64,000 bases of DNA from Aselliscus stoliczkanus (GCA_033961575.1 CM066733.1:137256421-137320420), one strand, 5' to 3'; counted from the stretch's first letter, positions 35,846-48,140 are shown. Program-made: numbers and translations. Notes: generated from the sequence alone by a model not told the origin.

Positions 35846-36413
35846 TACGAGGCCCAACAATCAAGTTCGCCAACTTGTTGCAATGATGTTGCTCAACTTT
35901 TTTTGATACCAGAGGGATTATTCATTATGAATTTGTACCAACTGGACAAACAGCTAACCAAGTTTACTATTTGGGAGTGCTGCAAAGGCTGAGTGAAAAA
36001 AGTTAGACGACCTGAACTTTTCGCCAACAATTTACAGCTCTTGCATCACGACCAGCTCACACGGCACTGTCTGTGAAAGAGTTTTTAGCCAGTCAACAAA
36101 TGACTGTATTGGAACACCCTCCTTACTCACCCCATCTGGCCCCCAATGACTTCTTCCTGTATGCAAAGATAAAGGAAATATTGAAAGGAAGACATTTTAA
36201 TGACATTCAGCACATCAAGGGTAATAAGACTAGAGCTCTGATGGCTATTCTAGAAAGAGTTCCAAAATTGCTTTGAAGGGTCGACTGGGCACTGGCATCA
36301 CTGCATAGCTTCCCAAGGGGAGTACTTCGAAGGTGTCCTTAGTGATATTCAGCAATGAGGTATGTAGCACTTTTTCTAGGATGAGTTTGTGAACTTAATT
36401 GTCTAACCTAGTA
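35846..36413 (+). mobile_element. Internally deleted mariner element with TIRs
   Basis: TA dinucleotides at 35846-35847 and 36412-36413 bracket inverted repeats of about 28 bp. The left begins CGAGGCCCAACAATCAAGTT; the right complement is ctaggttagacaattaagtt, with further matches. The interior encodes only the C-terminal part of a mariner transposase. At about 568 bp it is under half of a typical 1.3-kb mariner, having lost the DNA-binding domains. It interrupts the LTR element. Confidence 0.92.
35880..36360 (+). pseudogene. Mariner transposase, C-terminal remnant
   Basis: Mariner transposases cut and paste their element using a DDD catalytic triad. Here, coding similarity starts abruptly about 30 bp inside the left TIR with a GIIHYEFVPTGQ-like stretch. 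It continues through a VRRPELFANN-like stretch and a 'LHHD' carrying the second aspartate near 36040, then shifts frame. The frame 36073-36276 continues with PYSPHLAPND, which holds the third aspartate, then FFLYAKIKEILKGRHF. The usual D before LAP in this motif is replaced by H. A further shift near 36265 leads to a SQGEYFEG-like end. The helix-turn-helix part and first aspartate are deleted, so it is inactive. Confidence 0.88.
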
Positions 36414-37558
36414 CATTTGAATAAGGCATGATTACTGATTTGGATTAATTCTCTTGAGATTTAGGATTCAGCACCTCATAAGGACCCAAGCATATGCTGT
36501 GAACTCATGATTAGTATGACTGGTAAACATGAAAAAAATGATGACTTCTGGTCAATGAGGTCATAATGCTAGAAATGCTGTGTCAGATAGTAGAAAAAGG
36601 GAGTAAAAGCTGCAGATAATTTCTTATGTGAGAGAGATATACTATCTAAATATGGAAAACCATGAAGATGTATCATGTGAAGGCCTAATGGTACATCACA
36701 TACTGAGATCATATAAAATGTTTGGTGAGAGGTGCCATCACCCCTATGAAGTGGTGGTTCCCTTCTGTGGGCCACTGCTATTGGTAAGGAGACACTTACA
36801 GGCCTAGCTTTACTGATTACAATGGGGATGACTGAGTCACAAAACAAGAAGCAAAATGGTCATACTCAACTATCAGAAGTTAGACTGAAACAAAGTTGGA
36901 GTGATAGCCAAGGAGCACTGACTCACAGATATTTATGGAGATGGCTGACAGAACACAAGATCCACAAGAGTAAACAAGTTCAGCAGTGAAAAAGCATACT
37001 GCCTAAAATACACTAGTAGGAAAAAATATATATATATGGTTGGATGATCAGGAGGTCATGGTAGTGACTCAGTAAAAAAAAGGTCTGGATCCTTTGCCCT
37101 ACGTCTGGGTCGAAGTCAAATTTTGAACAAGGAACCCACTGATTGCATAAGAAGTCAGGTCCCCAAAAGGAAGAACATTCCAACATCCTGTCATATGTAC
37201 ACAGAAATGATAAATCCAGTCTCAGTCATTTATGATCATTTATTCAGATAACTGTACCTAAGAAAAAAGGAAATAACTAAATATTTGAAGGATTGTTGGA
37301 TATAGAGTCTAAATAGACATTGACACTCAGAGACACAGAGCATCTTTATGTTCCCTGTTACAGGCACTTGGGGGGCCCGGAATAAACGGAATAAGGTTAC
37401 TATCATAGTGTATTCATTGTATTCACAAGTCAGCCAATAGTTATTTCCCTGGCCCCAGAATTTAGAATCAGGAAATACACATTGTCTCTATAACCTGTGA
37501 GATAAAAGCTATTAAAATGAATAATGACAAGTTGAAGTCTCTAAAAATTCCCCCCCAC

Positions 37559-37578
37559 CAACACACACACACACACAT
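37559..37578. repeat. Short (AC)n tract
   Basis: About ten CA units after a run of C at 37551-37557, within the LTR element. Confidence 0.9.
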
Positions 37579-38876
37579 AACCAAGTTAGTAAATCAAAAA
37601 CAATATTATATTCAATATCACATACAGAAGTTGTAGTCTTCAGAAAGCTATGAAGGTACAGATGAAGTGCCAGCTTGGAGCAAATGCTTTACAATGTTGG
37701 ATGCCATCCTCCAAGAAATGACATTTATATATTGTTTTCTCATAAGAAGAATATGTAGGTTTGGAAACTAAGGGTTAGAAGAAAGATCAGCCTGTTACCA
37801 TCACTCCCAATGATCTCCTCATGGAATTTTCTCCCTGTCTCCACAATTTTATGTTCTGCTTGGTTAGAGCTCCAGATCCTCAGTGAGGGATTACTTCCAC
37901 CAGGAAATACAAAAAGGTTTCACTGTGTTTAACACTTTGGCTATCGCCAGGGCACTTTAAATTTCTCATGCTTTGGATTAACATGTGATTGAGGAATAGC
38001 CATCTTGGCAGTGGAAATTGACTCTGATCACCAGGAGAATATAGAGGCCCTGTTATACAATGGGGGCAGGAAGGGATAAGATGGGTACATAGATAATCCA
38101 CTCAGGTGCCATTTGTTGCCACCTGCCCAATTGTGATGAGAAAATTTTATTGACCAGAATTTACTGACCCTGGATGGGGATATGGTTCCCAATCCCAGGA
38201 AAGTCATTAAAACCATTAGAAGTGTTAGCTGAGAATGAAGGCACTCTAGAATAAACCAGAAGAGAAATAATAAGGATTAGTGGTACTAAGATTGGCTGCA
38301 ATAGGAAGAGCTATAATTTATATCATTCGCCTTTCTGTTCTAAGTTTTCCCTAGAATGAGAGGCCCACATGAGCTGCAGGTGGAGCTGCCCAACAAATGT
38401 ATATGAAGATCTGAATCTGAGAGGAGCAGGGAGAGGCTATGGTAGATACAAGTCAGCACTCGTGCCCCCATGTGTTGGAAACACTATCAGACATCCTTCA
38501 GCTTTAAAAGCGTCAGGTATTTCCTCAACTGTACAGACCTGCCTGGCATAAGGTCATATATAACCAGAGGTAGCCCACACTCAATGCCTGTTCCAGGAAA
38601 GGTCTGGTTATTTGGGCTCAATGTGGGACCAGTCTGAAGGGCCATTTTAACTCCAGATCTTCCATGGATTTGGCAGATTCAGTCAGGCCTATACTATATA
38701 TAGCTCAGTCATATACCTCGGCCCAATCTTCCTTTCTGTATGTTTAATGCCATGGCTGCCCCTTACGAATCATCCTTATAATTTATCTCAGGGACTACTT
38801 CCTGGAGAACCCAACCTGTGACTGTCATTTTTTCTAGCTATAAAAAAAAAAAATCTACTATTAAAAGCAATAAGCA

Positions 38877-38931
38877 CCCCGGTTCAGTCCCACATATGAG
38901 GGCCAGTGACTCTACCCTCAAAAAAAAAAAA
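38877..38931 (+). mobile_element. 5'-truncated SINE, family A
   Basis: Only the part from the B box ('ccccggttcagtcccac') through the A tail is present. The 14-bp repeat aaaagcaataagca flanks it at 38863-38876 and 38932-38945. It is a genuine truncated retrotransposition, which is less common for short SINEs than for L1. Confidence 0.92.
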
Positions 38932-38974
38932 AAAAGCAATAAGCATTCCAGAATATGTACACATTGTTCATTGA

Positions 38975-39130
38975 CTAGATAGTTTGTATATTACAGACCA
39001 GGAACTGGTACAGGGAACACAACAATGAAATGTCAGGTAAGGGATTTGCCCTTGCTTATTCTAGAGTACAGTGAAATATGCAGAAATTAAACAATAATCA
39101 CACAAATAATTCTAATTGTAGTAAGAGTTG
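38975..39130 (+). mobile_element. Possible L2-type fragment
   Basis: The block 'gaactggtacagggaacaca' followed by 'aattaaacaataatcacaca' resembles a pattern common in ancient L2-like repeats. It is short and the assignment is tentative. Confidence 0.3.
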
Positions 39131-39245
39131 GAAAAACTTGCCATATTTCTCTATCAGTTTAAAGTGAATTTAGGTTAGGTTCTTGAAAGAACAGCACCAT
39201 CAAAAGAATAATGAGAAGGAAAAAAATAACAGAGGAGCAGAGTCA

Positions 39246-39913
39246 AGAAATATTGTTTCCATGTCTTAGCCACTGTAAATAAAGCTGCAGTGAACATCAG
39301 AGCACATATATCTTTACAGATAAATGTTTTCAGGTTTTGGCGGGAGATACCCAGAAGAGGGATTGCTGGGTCATATGGTAATTCTATTCTTAGTATTTTG
39401 AGGAACCTCCAAACTGCCTTCCATAGTGGCTTCACCAATCTGCATTACCAGTGTCCTTCAATAGATTATTGAATAAAGAAGATGTGGTATATACACAATC
39501 GAATACTTCTCTGCCATAGGAAGAGATGAAATGGTATCATTCGCAACAACGTGGATTTTGAGATTAGTATATTAAGTGAAATAAGTCATACAGAAAAAGT
39601 TGAGAACGATATGATTTCACTGATATGTGGTACATAAAACTGAAAGCGATAAAACATCAAGACAAACCAAGAAACAAAAACTGATAGACATGGTAAGTAG
39701 TTTAGTGGTTACCAGAGGGCAAGGGGGAAGAGGGAGGTGGTAAATGAGGGTAAATGGGATCAAATATATAGTGATGGAAGGAGAACTGACTCTGGGTAGT
39801 GAACACACAATTTGTTATATAGATGATGTATTACAGAATTGCACACTTGAAACCTATATAACTTTACTAACCATTGTCATCCCAATAAACTTTAATAAAT
39901 AAAAGAATATTGT
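39246..39913 (+). mobile_element. Twin-primed (5'-inverted) L1, plus sense
   Basis: From 39257 to 39450 the sequence is L1 ORF2 C-terminus on the minus strand. At 39450/39451 it flips to plus-strand ORF2 end and 3' UTR, running to an A-rich tail near 39903. The inverted arm stops at the 'acatggaaacaa' position and the sense arm resumes at 'gtgtccttcaatagatta', positions that lie a few bases apart in L1. Imperfect target duplications agaaatattgt (39246-39256) and agaatattgt (39904-39913) flank the whole. This is the clearest twin-priming case here. Confidence 0.93.
39257..39438 (-). pseudogene. L1 ORF2 C-terminal remnant in the inverted arm
   Basis: The minus frame starting at 39438 carries [37 protein letters not shown] and AALFTVAKTWKQ, the same segment as 28493-28690. 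It then runs into non-L1 flank at about 39256, where the similarity stops. It is non-functional and useful mainly to define the inversion. Confidence 0.93.
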
Positions 39914-40565
39914 AACACTGATAATGTCTGATAAAGAAATAAAAAAAGACAAGAATAACAGCAACAAACAACAACAAACCTGTGATATCACCAAAGGAGA
40001 GAATTATCTTTTGAAAGTTGTCTTCTATCTGTTCCCTCTGTAAAGGAAAGTTTAGTTCAAAATAATCTAAGATTTCGATTTAATTTTGAAAATTTACTCA
40101 ATATTGAGTTTTCACGCTGCACACATAAAACTAACCTTTTTTTTGTAATATTTCCTCTCTCTCATTTATTTACTTCTTCTAGTAGCATTTGTTCTTGCAC
40201 ATTCTGAAGCTATTTTTTTGTGATCTTATGCTCAATCCTCAATTGCCCACACCAAGACAATACCTTTGTATGCCAGTGAAAATTTCAACCATGTTATTTT
40301 TGGACTTTGCATGGACTACATCAGGAAAGTGAGAGAAAAAATGATCAGAGATAATAAAATGCTCTAGATAAATCAAACCTGTTGAAACTAAGCATTTATA
40401 TAAAAATCTTAATTTAATCTGCAACAATAAAAATATATGACCATGCATGAACAGGATATGAAAGTAAGAAGATAGAAACACATAACAGTGTTTTTTCCAG
40501 ATTTGGTTAATTAGTTTTCTATTATTTAATTAAAAAGAGGGTACTGATTTTTGGTAGGATATTGG
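39914..40565. other. Unassigned AT-rich DNA
   Basis: No gene or named repeat. The 80-codon antisense frame at 40239-40481 is hydrophobic AT-rich background. Confidence 0.4.
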
Positions 40566-40688
40566 TTTTTTGTTTGTTTGTTTGTTTGTTTTTGAGGGCA
40601 GTGTCCCTGGCCCTCATATGTGGGATCCGAACCGGGGCTGCTGGCTTCCCAAGCCAGCGCTTAACCACCACACCACTCGGCTGGCCCT
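40566..40688 (-). mobile_element. tRNA-derived SINE, family A, minus strand
   Basis: The complement shows the GGGCCAGCCGAGTGG head ending near 40688, the intact anticodon-like arm and B-box region, and a CAAA-unit tail (TTTG on this strand at about 40566-40592). No confident target duplication could be read among the T-rich flanks. Confidence 0.9.
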
Positions 40689-43304
40689 GTTTTTGCTTTT
40701 TTTTTTTTTTAATGATTACTCAACTGACTTACCCTTTTGAAAAAAAAAAAATAAATCTTAAAAATAAATAGAAAAATCAAGACTAAATATATTCACTTTA
40801 TTTTAAATGTAAAAAGCCTTTTACACTATTTTTATGTTGAACAAAATGATACTATTTTATTTAAAAATTTTCAGTTTTGGGGAAAATTCAAAATACCAAA
40901 ATAAGGCTTTTGTATCCTGAGTTATACAATATCAACATTTCTAACAAATCAGAATTTCATTTGGTTGAATGTCTCCTGGGTGCCATTTTAAAATACTTAC
41001 AATACGCCAAGATTATGAGTGTTTCCACTGTAAAGGAAATTCAAAGGACTCGATGTATTCTAGGGAAAGCTTAGAATGTTAAATTGGCACTCTTGACAAT
41101 TTAATGACTCTTGTTTTTTTCCACTGTCTCTGGCAACGTAATTATCTTGCTAGCATATTTAGTCCAAGTCTCTTGTCAAAACTAGCCCTATAAAATGCCT
41201 ACTGGCAATTCTTAATCTACTTGCTTTGTGTCCAGCCCAATTTGTCATATTTTTTTCCCCAGCAACTGATTTAAATGCTCTAGCCAATTGTAATAAACTG
41301 TTCTCCTTCTTTGAAGACTGCTATAAGCTATTCTTACTTACAGCATCCATCACTGAAAACTACGCAATGGTTTTTGGATCCTGCTTTTAAGAGGACTCTA
41401 TATTTCTGCTTCTCATTTTTGTATTTTTATGGCTAGATTGCTCTATGATTTAAACTGGATTATCCCTTCAATTTCAAAGAGCAGTTTAATTTTTAAAATT
41501 TCTGAGGTTAAAGGCAAAGAAAGGGTTTCATTCAAAAATGATTTGGGAGAAAAGTTATATATTATTTCTTTATGCATTTTATGCTAAATATAGACATTTA
41601 CATTTATTATTATATTAACATCTATAGAATAGCAAGAAACTTATGGTAGAGATTCCAGACAAGAGCTTATTAGTTTTGTTATTTTGAAGTTATAAAAACT
41701 GAGTAATTTATATGAAGACATAAATAATTATCCTTTAGTCAGTTATCATCTCATAGTTTTTATGAGATGAAAATAAGAAGATAATAAAACTTTATTTTAA
41801 TGGAACATGTTTATAAAATTTAATTACAACTATTTAATTGCTTTTTAAAAAGAGCTAGAAGGATGTATATGAGAAAAATTTTCAATATGGTCTAATGGAA
41901 TTTTATTTGGAAAATAAAATCAAATAATCTTATTCAAGACCAGATTTGTTCACAATGAAAATAGATGGAAAGAACACAAACAATAGGTAATAAGAAAAGG
42001 TACTTAGAGTGTATTTTGCTAATGCCAGGATTTCATGAAATTATATTATAGAAATTATAAATTCTAATAGTATTAAACTCATCAGTAACATTGTAAATGT
42101 GAAGAAATTGTATAAAGTTGAAGGAGAAACAAAGCCAAACTTGTATTTTAAAATCTATGAAAATCTTTGGAAGGACATGATTTTTATGATTGGATAGCTC
42201 TCTAACTTCTCCTGCTCTGTTTTTCTACTCTCAAAGCAGAATAACACTGTCCAATCTAAGGAAGTGGTACCTAAAATAGCAAAGACTACCCATGTGTCAC
42301 ATATAATGTAACACAAAATCAAATCACAAAACTTACACAAGCAGAAATAGGCTTTACCTGGTGACAAAAATTCCACGTGTAGATTTCAGGGCTGCCTACA
42401 TAGCTTGTGACATTTGGCAGCAGAGGCAATTAATATATATTTGAACCAGTTATAAATATTTACTAAATATATACCAAAGTTGGAAACCATCATCCCTTCT
42501 CTTAATTCCACAACCTACACTAATTTTTTATATGATTCAGTTGGCATTTGTCCTGTGACTTACTGTTTAACTATACTCATAAATATTTTATATTCCTAGC
42601 TAAAGGGAGGCAAGAGAATGTCTTATGTACTTTATACCTGTCTTAGTTATTATCTTAATATCTATCATATACACATATTTCTTTCACTAATTTGTCTGCC
42701 CTATTTTGTTAATATTAGGAAGACCAAGAATATGGGATTTTCCTCTTAGTTTTCAAAACAGTGGAAAAACAAGGTATATTTAAAGATTTAATATAAAGAA
42801 AATTTTCTTAACAACATATGATGGGGTGGTTAGGGAACAGAAGACAGAAGAAAAAAGAAAAGAAAACCTAATACCATCTGGTGTCAAAGAAAACTCTGAC
42901 TCAGAACAACCAGACTATAATTTTTTGCTTTAAGTTCCATGGGTCTTTGGCGAAAATAACCAACAAATAAATAAACAAGGTAAGCCAATAAGCAAAAATA
43001 TTTTTACAAAGTATCAGTCTTTTATTCCTGGTATCAAATTTGTAGGTTTTCATTTGGGTCTTTTCTGCTGCTAGCAAACCTCATTTTTATATTTGGGAGT
43101 TTCATGGATAGCATAGTATTGAAATCAAGCCTGGTTATGAATCTTCTATTCTTCTATATAGAGAAAAACTATTGTTAGTAAAAAAAATAAACAAACAAAT
43201 AAATAAATGGAAGAAGGCAGAAAAGTAATTGCTAAAGATCATAAAATCAATGATATTCACGGTTATTGAGTTCAGCTTGTTGCTGTCTTTCTATATCTAA
43301 TGGC
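40689..43304. other. Unassigned AT-rich DNA
   Basis: No gene or recognised repeat family. A perfect 10-bp inverted repeat (41746-41755 with 41761-41770, 5-nt loop) is present. Frames at 40877-41074 and 42155-42376 have no recognisable domain. Confidence 0.4.
41746..41770. repeat. Perfect 10-bp inverted repeat
   Basis: Arms tcatctcata and tatgagatga around the loop gtttt. No T-run typical of a Pol III stop follows, and no flanking duplication was found. Confidence 0.85.
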
Positions 43305-43500
43305 TAATGTTGAGTGTTTACTTAGTACGAGGCAATATTACACTCCTATTACATGTATCACAACACTTAATCTTTTTAGCCTTCCTGTAATTCAGGTGTT
43401 GTTAATTATGCTTAGTTTATAAATAAAGAAGGACTCTAACAGAGAGTTAAGAATCTTGCCCAAGATGGAGTCCGGACATGATCCTATGCTAATCAGATGT
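43305..43500 (+). mobile_element. MIR SINE, near full length
   Basis: Blocks in MIR order: 'tgagtgtttacttagtacga', 'acacttaatctttttagcct', 'tttataaataaagaaggact', 'gttaagaatcttgcccaaga' and a final 'gatcctatgctaatcag'. Both arms around the conserved core are visible, which makes this the best MIR in the window. Confidence 0.7.
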
Positions 43501-46500
43501 TTTCAAACTGCCTCAAATTGTTGAACAAATAATAAAAAAAAAATCCAATTAAATCAGCTCATCTTTATCACATCAAAAGTTAGATTTATGTTATGTACCA
43601 ATAACGTATTTGCAAGAGTTCTCATATCAAGATCAAGCCAAGAACCATGCGTATTTATACTCAATGTCCCTATCCTGACCTCTGAAATGGAATATTAGCA
43701 ATGCTGAACACCAGGACCAGAGTGGATCTACTGTGCCGATATTCAGGGAGAGCAGAAAATATTGTGTCTGAATATAGGTTTATGAATCTAAACTTATGAA
43801 TGCTTAAATTAATATCATCGGTAATGTAAAGAGTTTTTAAAACATATCTATGGTAGCCCAAAGACATGATGATAATGGGATCTCACACCAGACTGGGTAA
43901 GATCCCCATGAATCTCAGTTATTATCACAAACTTAAATGTGGTAAAAAAAAAATATTATCTTCAATCCAACAAAAAGGTCTTACCTGCAGAACAGAGCAA
44001 GAATATATCAGCTGTTTTGATCATTATGTTTAAGTTTCTACAATTGTGCCATTGGTCAATTTTGCATGCAATGGCTGAAGGACTGGATTTGAAAAATTTT
44101 TATCACACATAGTATTATAATCCCAGAGTATAAAAGATAAGTCTTACAATAAGTTCTGGAACTCTCAAAAGGAAAGTTGGGAAGAAGAGATGGAAAGATT
44201 TTTCTATGAAGTGAAAAAAAGAATCATTGAAATGATGATGAAATCATCCCTATTCTTCAAAGTCTCTGGCAATCAAAACAATTATTGTTCATTATATGAA
44301 TAAAAGATTGGTGCTTTTATATAATCATAAAAACGAGTGTTCGATAACAAACCCAGTCACTCATGTTTCATATTTACTTTCTTTTCTCTTTAAAGAGGAA
44401 GAAATATTTATTTGTGGTCAGTTATTTTTATACATAAAAATGTCTGGCAATATTTATCTGAGAATTATACATGATGATATTAATAAATTTTGGTAAATGC
44501 ATACACTAAATTTCACCATTATGAGACTTTTGAAATTGTTATTTAATTTATATTTACTGCTTTTGGCTGAACCTCGAAGTTATAAAAAGATACTTATTTT
44601 TGTTCTTCCTTGAATGTTATAAATGAACATATTTGTTACTCTATAGTTATCATTAATCAGTGATGTAATTTCAAGTCAATAATTCTAATTTGTATTGGAT
44701 TATGTTGTCTAACACAGATTTATATGTCACAAAATGCAATTGAAATATAGTATGAAGTTATTGCAATTAATGAATTAATTTTTAACATAGATAAAAGAGA
44801 GAATAAGGCTCAACTGTTAATGTTTTAAAAAATTATCATTAAAATATATAAGAAAGTCTAGTCTGTCTATGAATTCAGATGCACTGACTTGTGTTGCAAA
44901 ATATTGTAGCAGTAATACAATAGATTCCTTAATAATTGTTATATTTATCTACAGTTTGAAAATCAGCATTATTAAAATAAGCTATTTTCCTACAATACCT
45001 GATTATTATTTTATCATTTAAATTTCAGAGTATGATTTAGAACTATGGAGTATTACTCTTATTTTACTTGTTGAAAGGGCTTGGTATAATGACTGATAGC
45101 TTGAAACATGATGAGAGTGCATTTCCTTAAATATTTTCTTGTTTGCTATTTCAAAAAGTTAATACATACATGTGGCCAGGCAACTTACCTAATTAAATTT
45201 GATAATTAGAAAAAAAAAAACATTCAATTATCCTTACAGTTTTCTCATTAAACACCTTACTCATGAAATTACATAAAAATTAAATTTTAAAATATTAAGA
45301 AAATACATTAAGCCATGTTGAACTGTGTTACTTAAAGAATTTAAGTAACTGAAAACAAACATATCTTTTTAAAGATGAATTTCCTAGTTACAAATAATTT
45401 TATTTTAGGGCATTATTTTTCCATTTTTGTACTTTTTTTTATAGTGGAGACATTCATTTTTTTCATCATAGAATATGAGCCACTGTTACCCAAATGGGAA
45501 TAAATTGTAACATACTGCCATAAAGATAAGAGGAAAACATAAAGATTATCAGAAAGCAGATTCAAAAGCAAAGCATTATCAATTAAGGAATTGGATAAGT
45601 ATTCAGATAATCAGACAGTGAGTCACAGACAAATATGTTCTTCAAATGGGTACACAGAAACAAGTGAAAGCTATTTCAGCCTTGCTTACACCAGTATGAG
45701 ATGAAAAAAGTCTGGAATTATTTCTCAGTTTTGTTTGTTTGTTTGTTTGTTTTTTAATTTCCTAAGATTTCGTCTAAGGGAATCAAAGTTTTAAAAACAT
45801 TTAATAAATTTTAGGACATTATATTTCTCACTCAGTGATGTCTATAACTGCTGTTAGAAAAAATAATAAAAGAGAAAAGAAGCAAGCAAAACAAAAGTAG
45901 GGTACAGGTTCACAGATATTAATAGAGATACCAAAGGTGAAAACAAAGGCAAAACAAAGTCATCGTGGCATTTAGAAGATACTCTTTTTTTCTTGAAAGA
46001 TCAGAACCTTGTTCTTGAAAGAAAAAATATCTGATTTCCACATAAATACACAATAATGACCTTTCTGAAAAGAAATCAAAGTTTAGTTAAAAGAATGAAT
46101 AATGTTGCCAGGAAAAGTCATCATTATAGTTAAATCCCATGCTTAGCTCACTGAGTGTTACTTTGTATGGTTCTATTTTCAGATTTTCTAAACTCTTTGT
46201 ATTAAACTAAAACCTGGAAACAACATAACGATTTACCACACTGTATACTGTTTCTGGCAAAGATCCATTGCCAAGACACTGACTTTTGTTTTCTTTTTGC
46301 CACGGTAACTTCTCATTGTCTTGCTCCACTCAGAATGAAGGTGAATAACTGAGTATTGACTTCCAAATGTAGTTGCGAAATCAGCAGCAGCCAAGCAAGG
46401 TCCAGGCAGGTTTCTTTAAGACTGTATGTTGAATTGCATTCAGCCAAGTTTTGGACAGTTGAGAATATATATCCTGCCACATCTCACTGTTCAACTAATT

Positions 46501-46845
46501 TCTCTTCTTTGGCTGCCAGCTCTCCTAGTTCTCTATGCCAATGAGTCTCAGAACTGCGCAGTATCTACGGGTGAAAATAAGCATGGACAGTCCGTGCTGA
46601 TTTGGATAATGGGCTAGCTCTTTACATCTAGCTTTAAATTTAATGACCGGGACCCTTAGAGGAAGATATTGTGAGCCCTGCTTTATACAAGACATCACAT
46701 ATCATTTCCAAGTTTACCTGGCTATCAGGTGACTGAGCTGTGACTTGTAGTTAAATCTGCTGGACACCAAAGCCAAGAATATCACCGCACATACTGCTTT
46801 TCCACAGGCACTGTTATTTCTCTGCTACATGATGATGGTCTACAT
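43501..46845. other. Unassigned AT-rich DNA
   Basis: No gene. A (TTTG)n tract lies at about 45729-45752. Positions 46356-46620 are less AT-rich, with two overlapping frames of 62-63 codons that have no recognisable domain. Confidence 0.4.
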
Positions 46846-47731
46846 TGGGGCTAGCAAATTTATTTTTTTTATATATAAAGAACTGGATAGTAAGAATTTT
46901 TAGGTTTTGCAGACTACCTATGATTCCTTAATATATTTTTATTATTCTCTTTTTGTTTTATTTAAATGTTTATGATGGCTGTTATCAAAAAGATAAAAGT
47001 GTGGGCAAAGATGTGAAGAAAAGAAAACCATTGTGTACTGTTGCTAGAAATGTAACTCGATATGACCCTTATGGAAAATAGTTCGGATAATACTCAATGT
47101 ACACCCATAACAAAAGATGACTACACGTCATCTTTGACTTTTGCAATTACAAGAGGTGCTCAAAGTGGTTACCATCAGCATCCAGACACTTCTGATTATG
47201 GCAAACTATTGCTTGAGCATAGACAAAAATCTCTTAAAATGTGTATACATTTTTTTGGCACCCTCTCTATATTATTAAGCCTTAAAAAAAAAAGAGAGAG
47301 ATCCTGCCATTTGTGACAACATGAATGAGCCTGGAGAACATTATGCTAAGTAAAACAAGTCAGACAGAAAGGAAAATACTGCATGATGTCACTTACTTGT
47401 GAGATCCAAAAAAGTTGAATGCAAGTATATAAAAACAAAAAGAACAGTGGTTAAAGAGGGAGAAGGTTTAGATGAAATCGAGCGCTGTTGGTCAAAGGGT
47501 ATACAGTTGCCTGTTTTGTAGGATAAATAAGCCTAGAGATCTAATGTACAACATAATGTTATAGTTTATAGTGTGTTATATACTGGAAATTGGTTAAGAG
47601 TGGATTTCAGGGATTCTCACCATGAAAACAAAAAAAGAAAATAAAAGTAAAAACTGTTCTTAGTTTTGAGGCCATACAAAAACAGGCTACAGACCAAATT
47701 TGGCCAACAAACTATAGTTTCTCAGCCCCTG
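46846..47731 (+). mobile_element. hAT-type nonautonomous element split by an L1
   Basis: The left end reads 'ggggctagcaaat' then 'ggatagtaagaatttttagg ttttgcagac'. The right end reads 'ccatacaaaaacaggctaca' to 'gccaacaaactatag ... cagcccctg', ending at 47731. These are the two halves of a common mammalian hAT-like MITE with GGGG(T/C)NGGCAAAC-type termini. Some 680 bp of L1 separates them. I could not identify an 8-bp target duplication with confidence. Confidence 0.65.
46970..47650 (+). mobile_element. L1 ORF2 end and 3' UTR inside the hAT-type element
   Basis: It starts with 'gatggctgttatcaaaaaga', the ORF2 C-terminal region, and passes 'tgctaagtaaaacaagtcag' in the 3' UTR near 47344. It ends in an A-rich stretch at about 47625-47650. 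It is a 5'-truncated sense insertion dividing the older DNA transposon. An unusual stretch at about 47100-47230 diverges from L1. Confidence 0.7.
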
Positions 47732-47877
47732 ATCTCAAGGGTGTATATACACAGAACGGCTGTCTTGGATTTGGCACTCCGCCTAGTACAAGCTCAACAA
47801 ACATACATAGAAAATACAATAATGATTCCAGAATGCTTCCTATTCTCCATTTTGAAGAATGGGAAGCACTGTTTCTG

Positions 47878-47880
<3 letters not shown>

Positions 47881-47930
<50 letters not shown>
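47881..47930. repeat. (TG)n microsatellite
   Basis: About 25 TG units without interruption. Confidence 0.98.
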
Positions 47931-47934
<4 letters not shown>

Positions 47935-48138
47935 CTCCTAGTAATTTACAAAATTCCTTTAAAGCAACTCCATTCTGCCAAGGCACTCCTTCCTCCTTCT
48001 TCACTTCCATTCTCTATTCCATGTGAACTTGTGTTCCTACCACATAATTCTGAGATACAATAAGTCTTTGTTTATCAGATGCATTTATATTCTAAAAGAA
48101 TACTATGGATTTACTCCAGTGGGTTGTATAAGGGCATG

Positions 48139-48140
<2 letters not shown>

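Larger units (their letters stand above)
34740..38830 (+). mobile_element. Decayed LTR retroelement (endogenous retrovirus) with diverged LTR-like ends
   Basis: Segments at about 34980-35250 and 38560-38830 align with each other in order: '(t)gatttgggttaaacatgggac' with 'ttatttgggctcaatgtggga', then a '(g)gcagatt/gacagatgct' block, ending in 'aacccaactatga' and 'aacccaacctgtgac'. I read them as old LTR 3' ends of one element, both plus sense. The roughly 3 kb between them has no intact gag, pol or env frame. A block at about 37790-37925 is similar to 53190-53330, linking this locus to the second retroviral remnant. Family and class are unresolved. Confidence 0.5.

Noticed and set aside
47062..47316. 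84-codon frame as a gene between L1 parts
   Set aside because: It begins in L1 ORF2 sequence and ends in the L1 3' UTR region; the unmatched middle is noted as a finding but has no domain.
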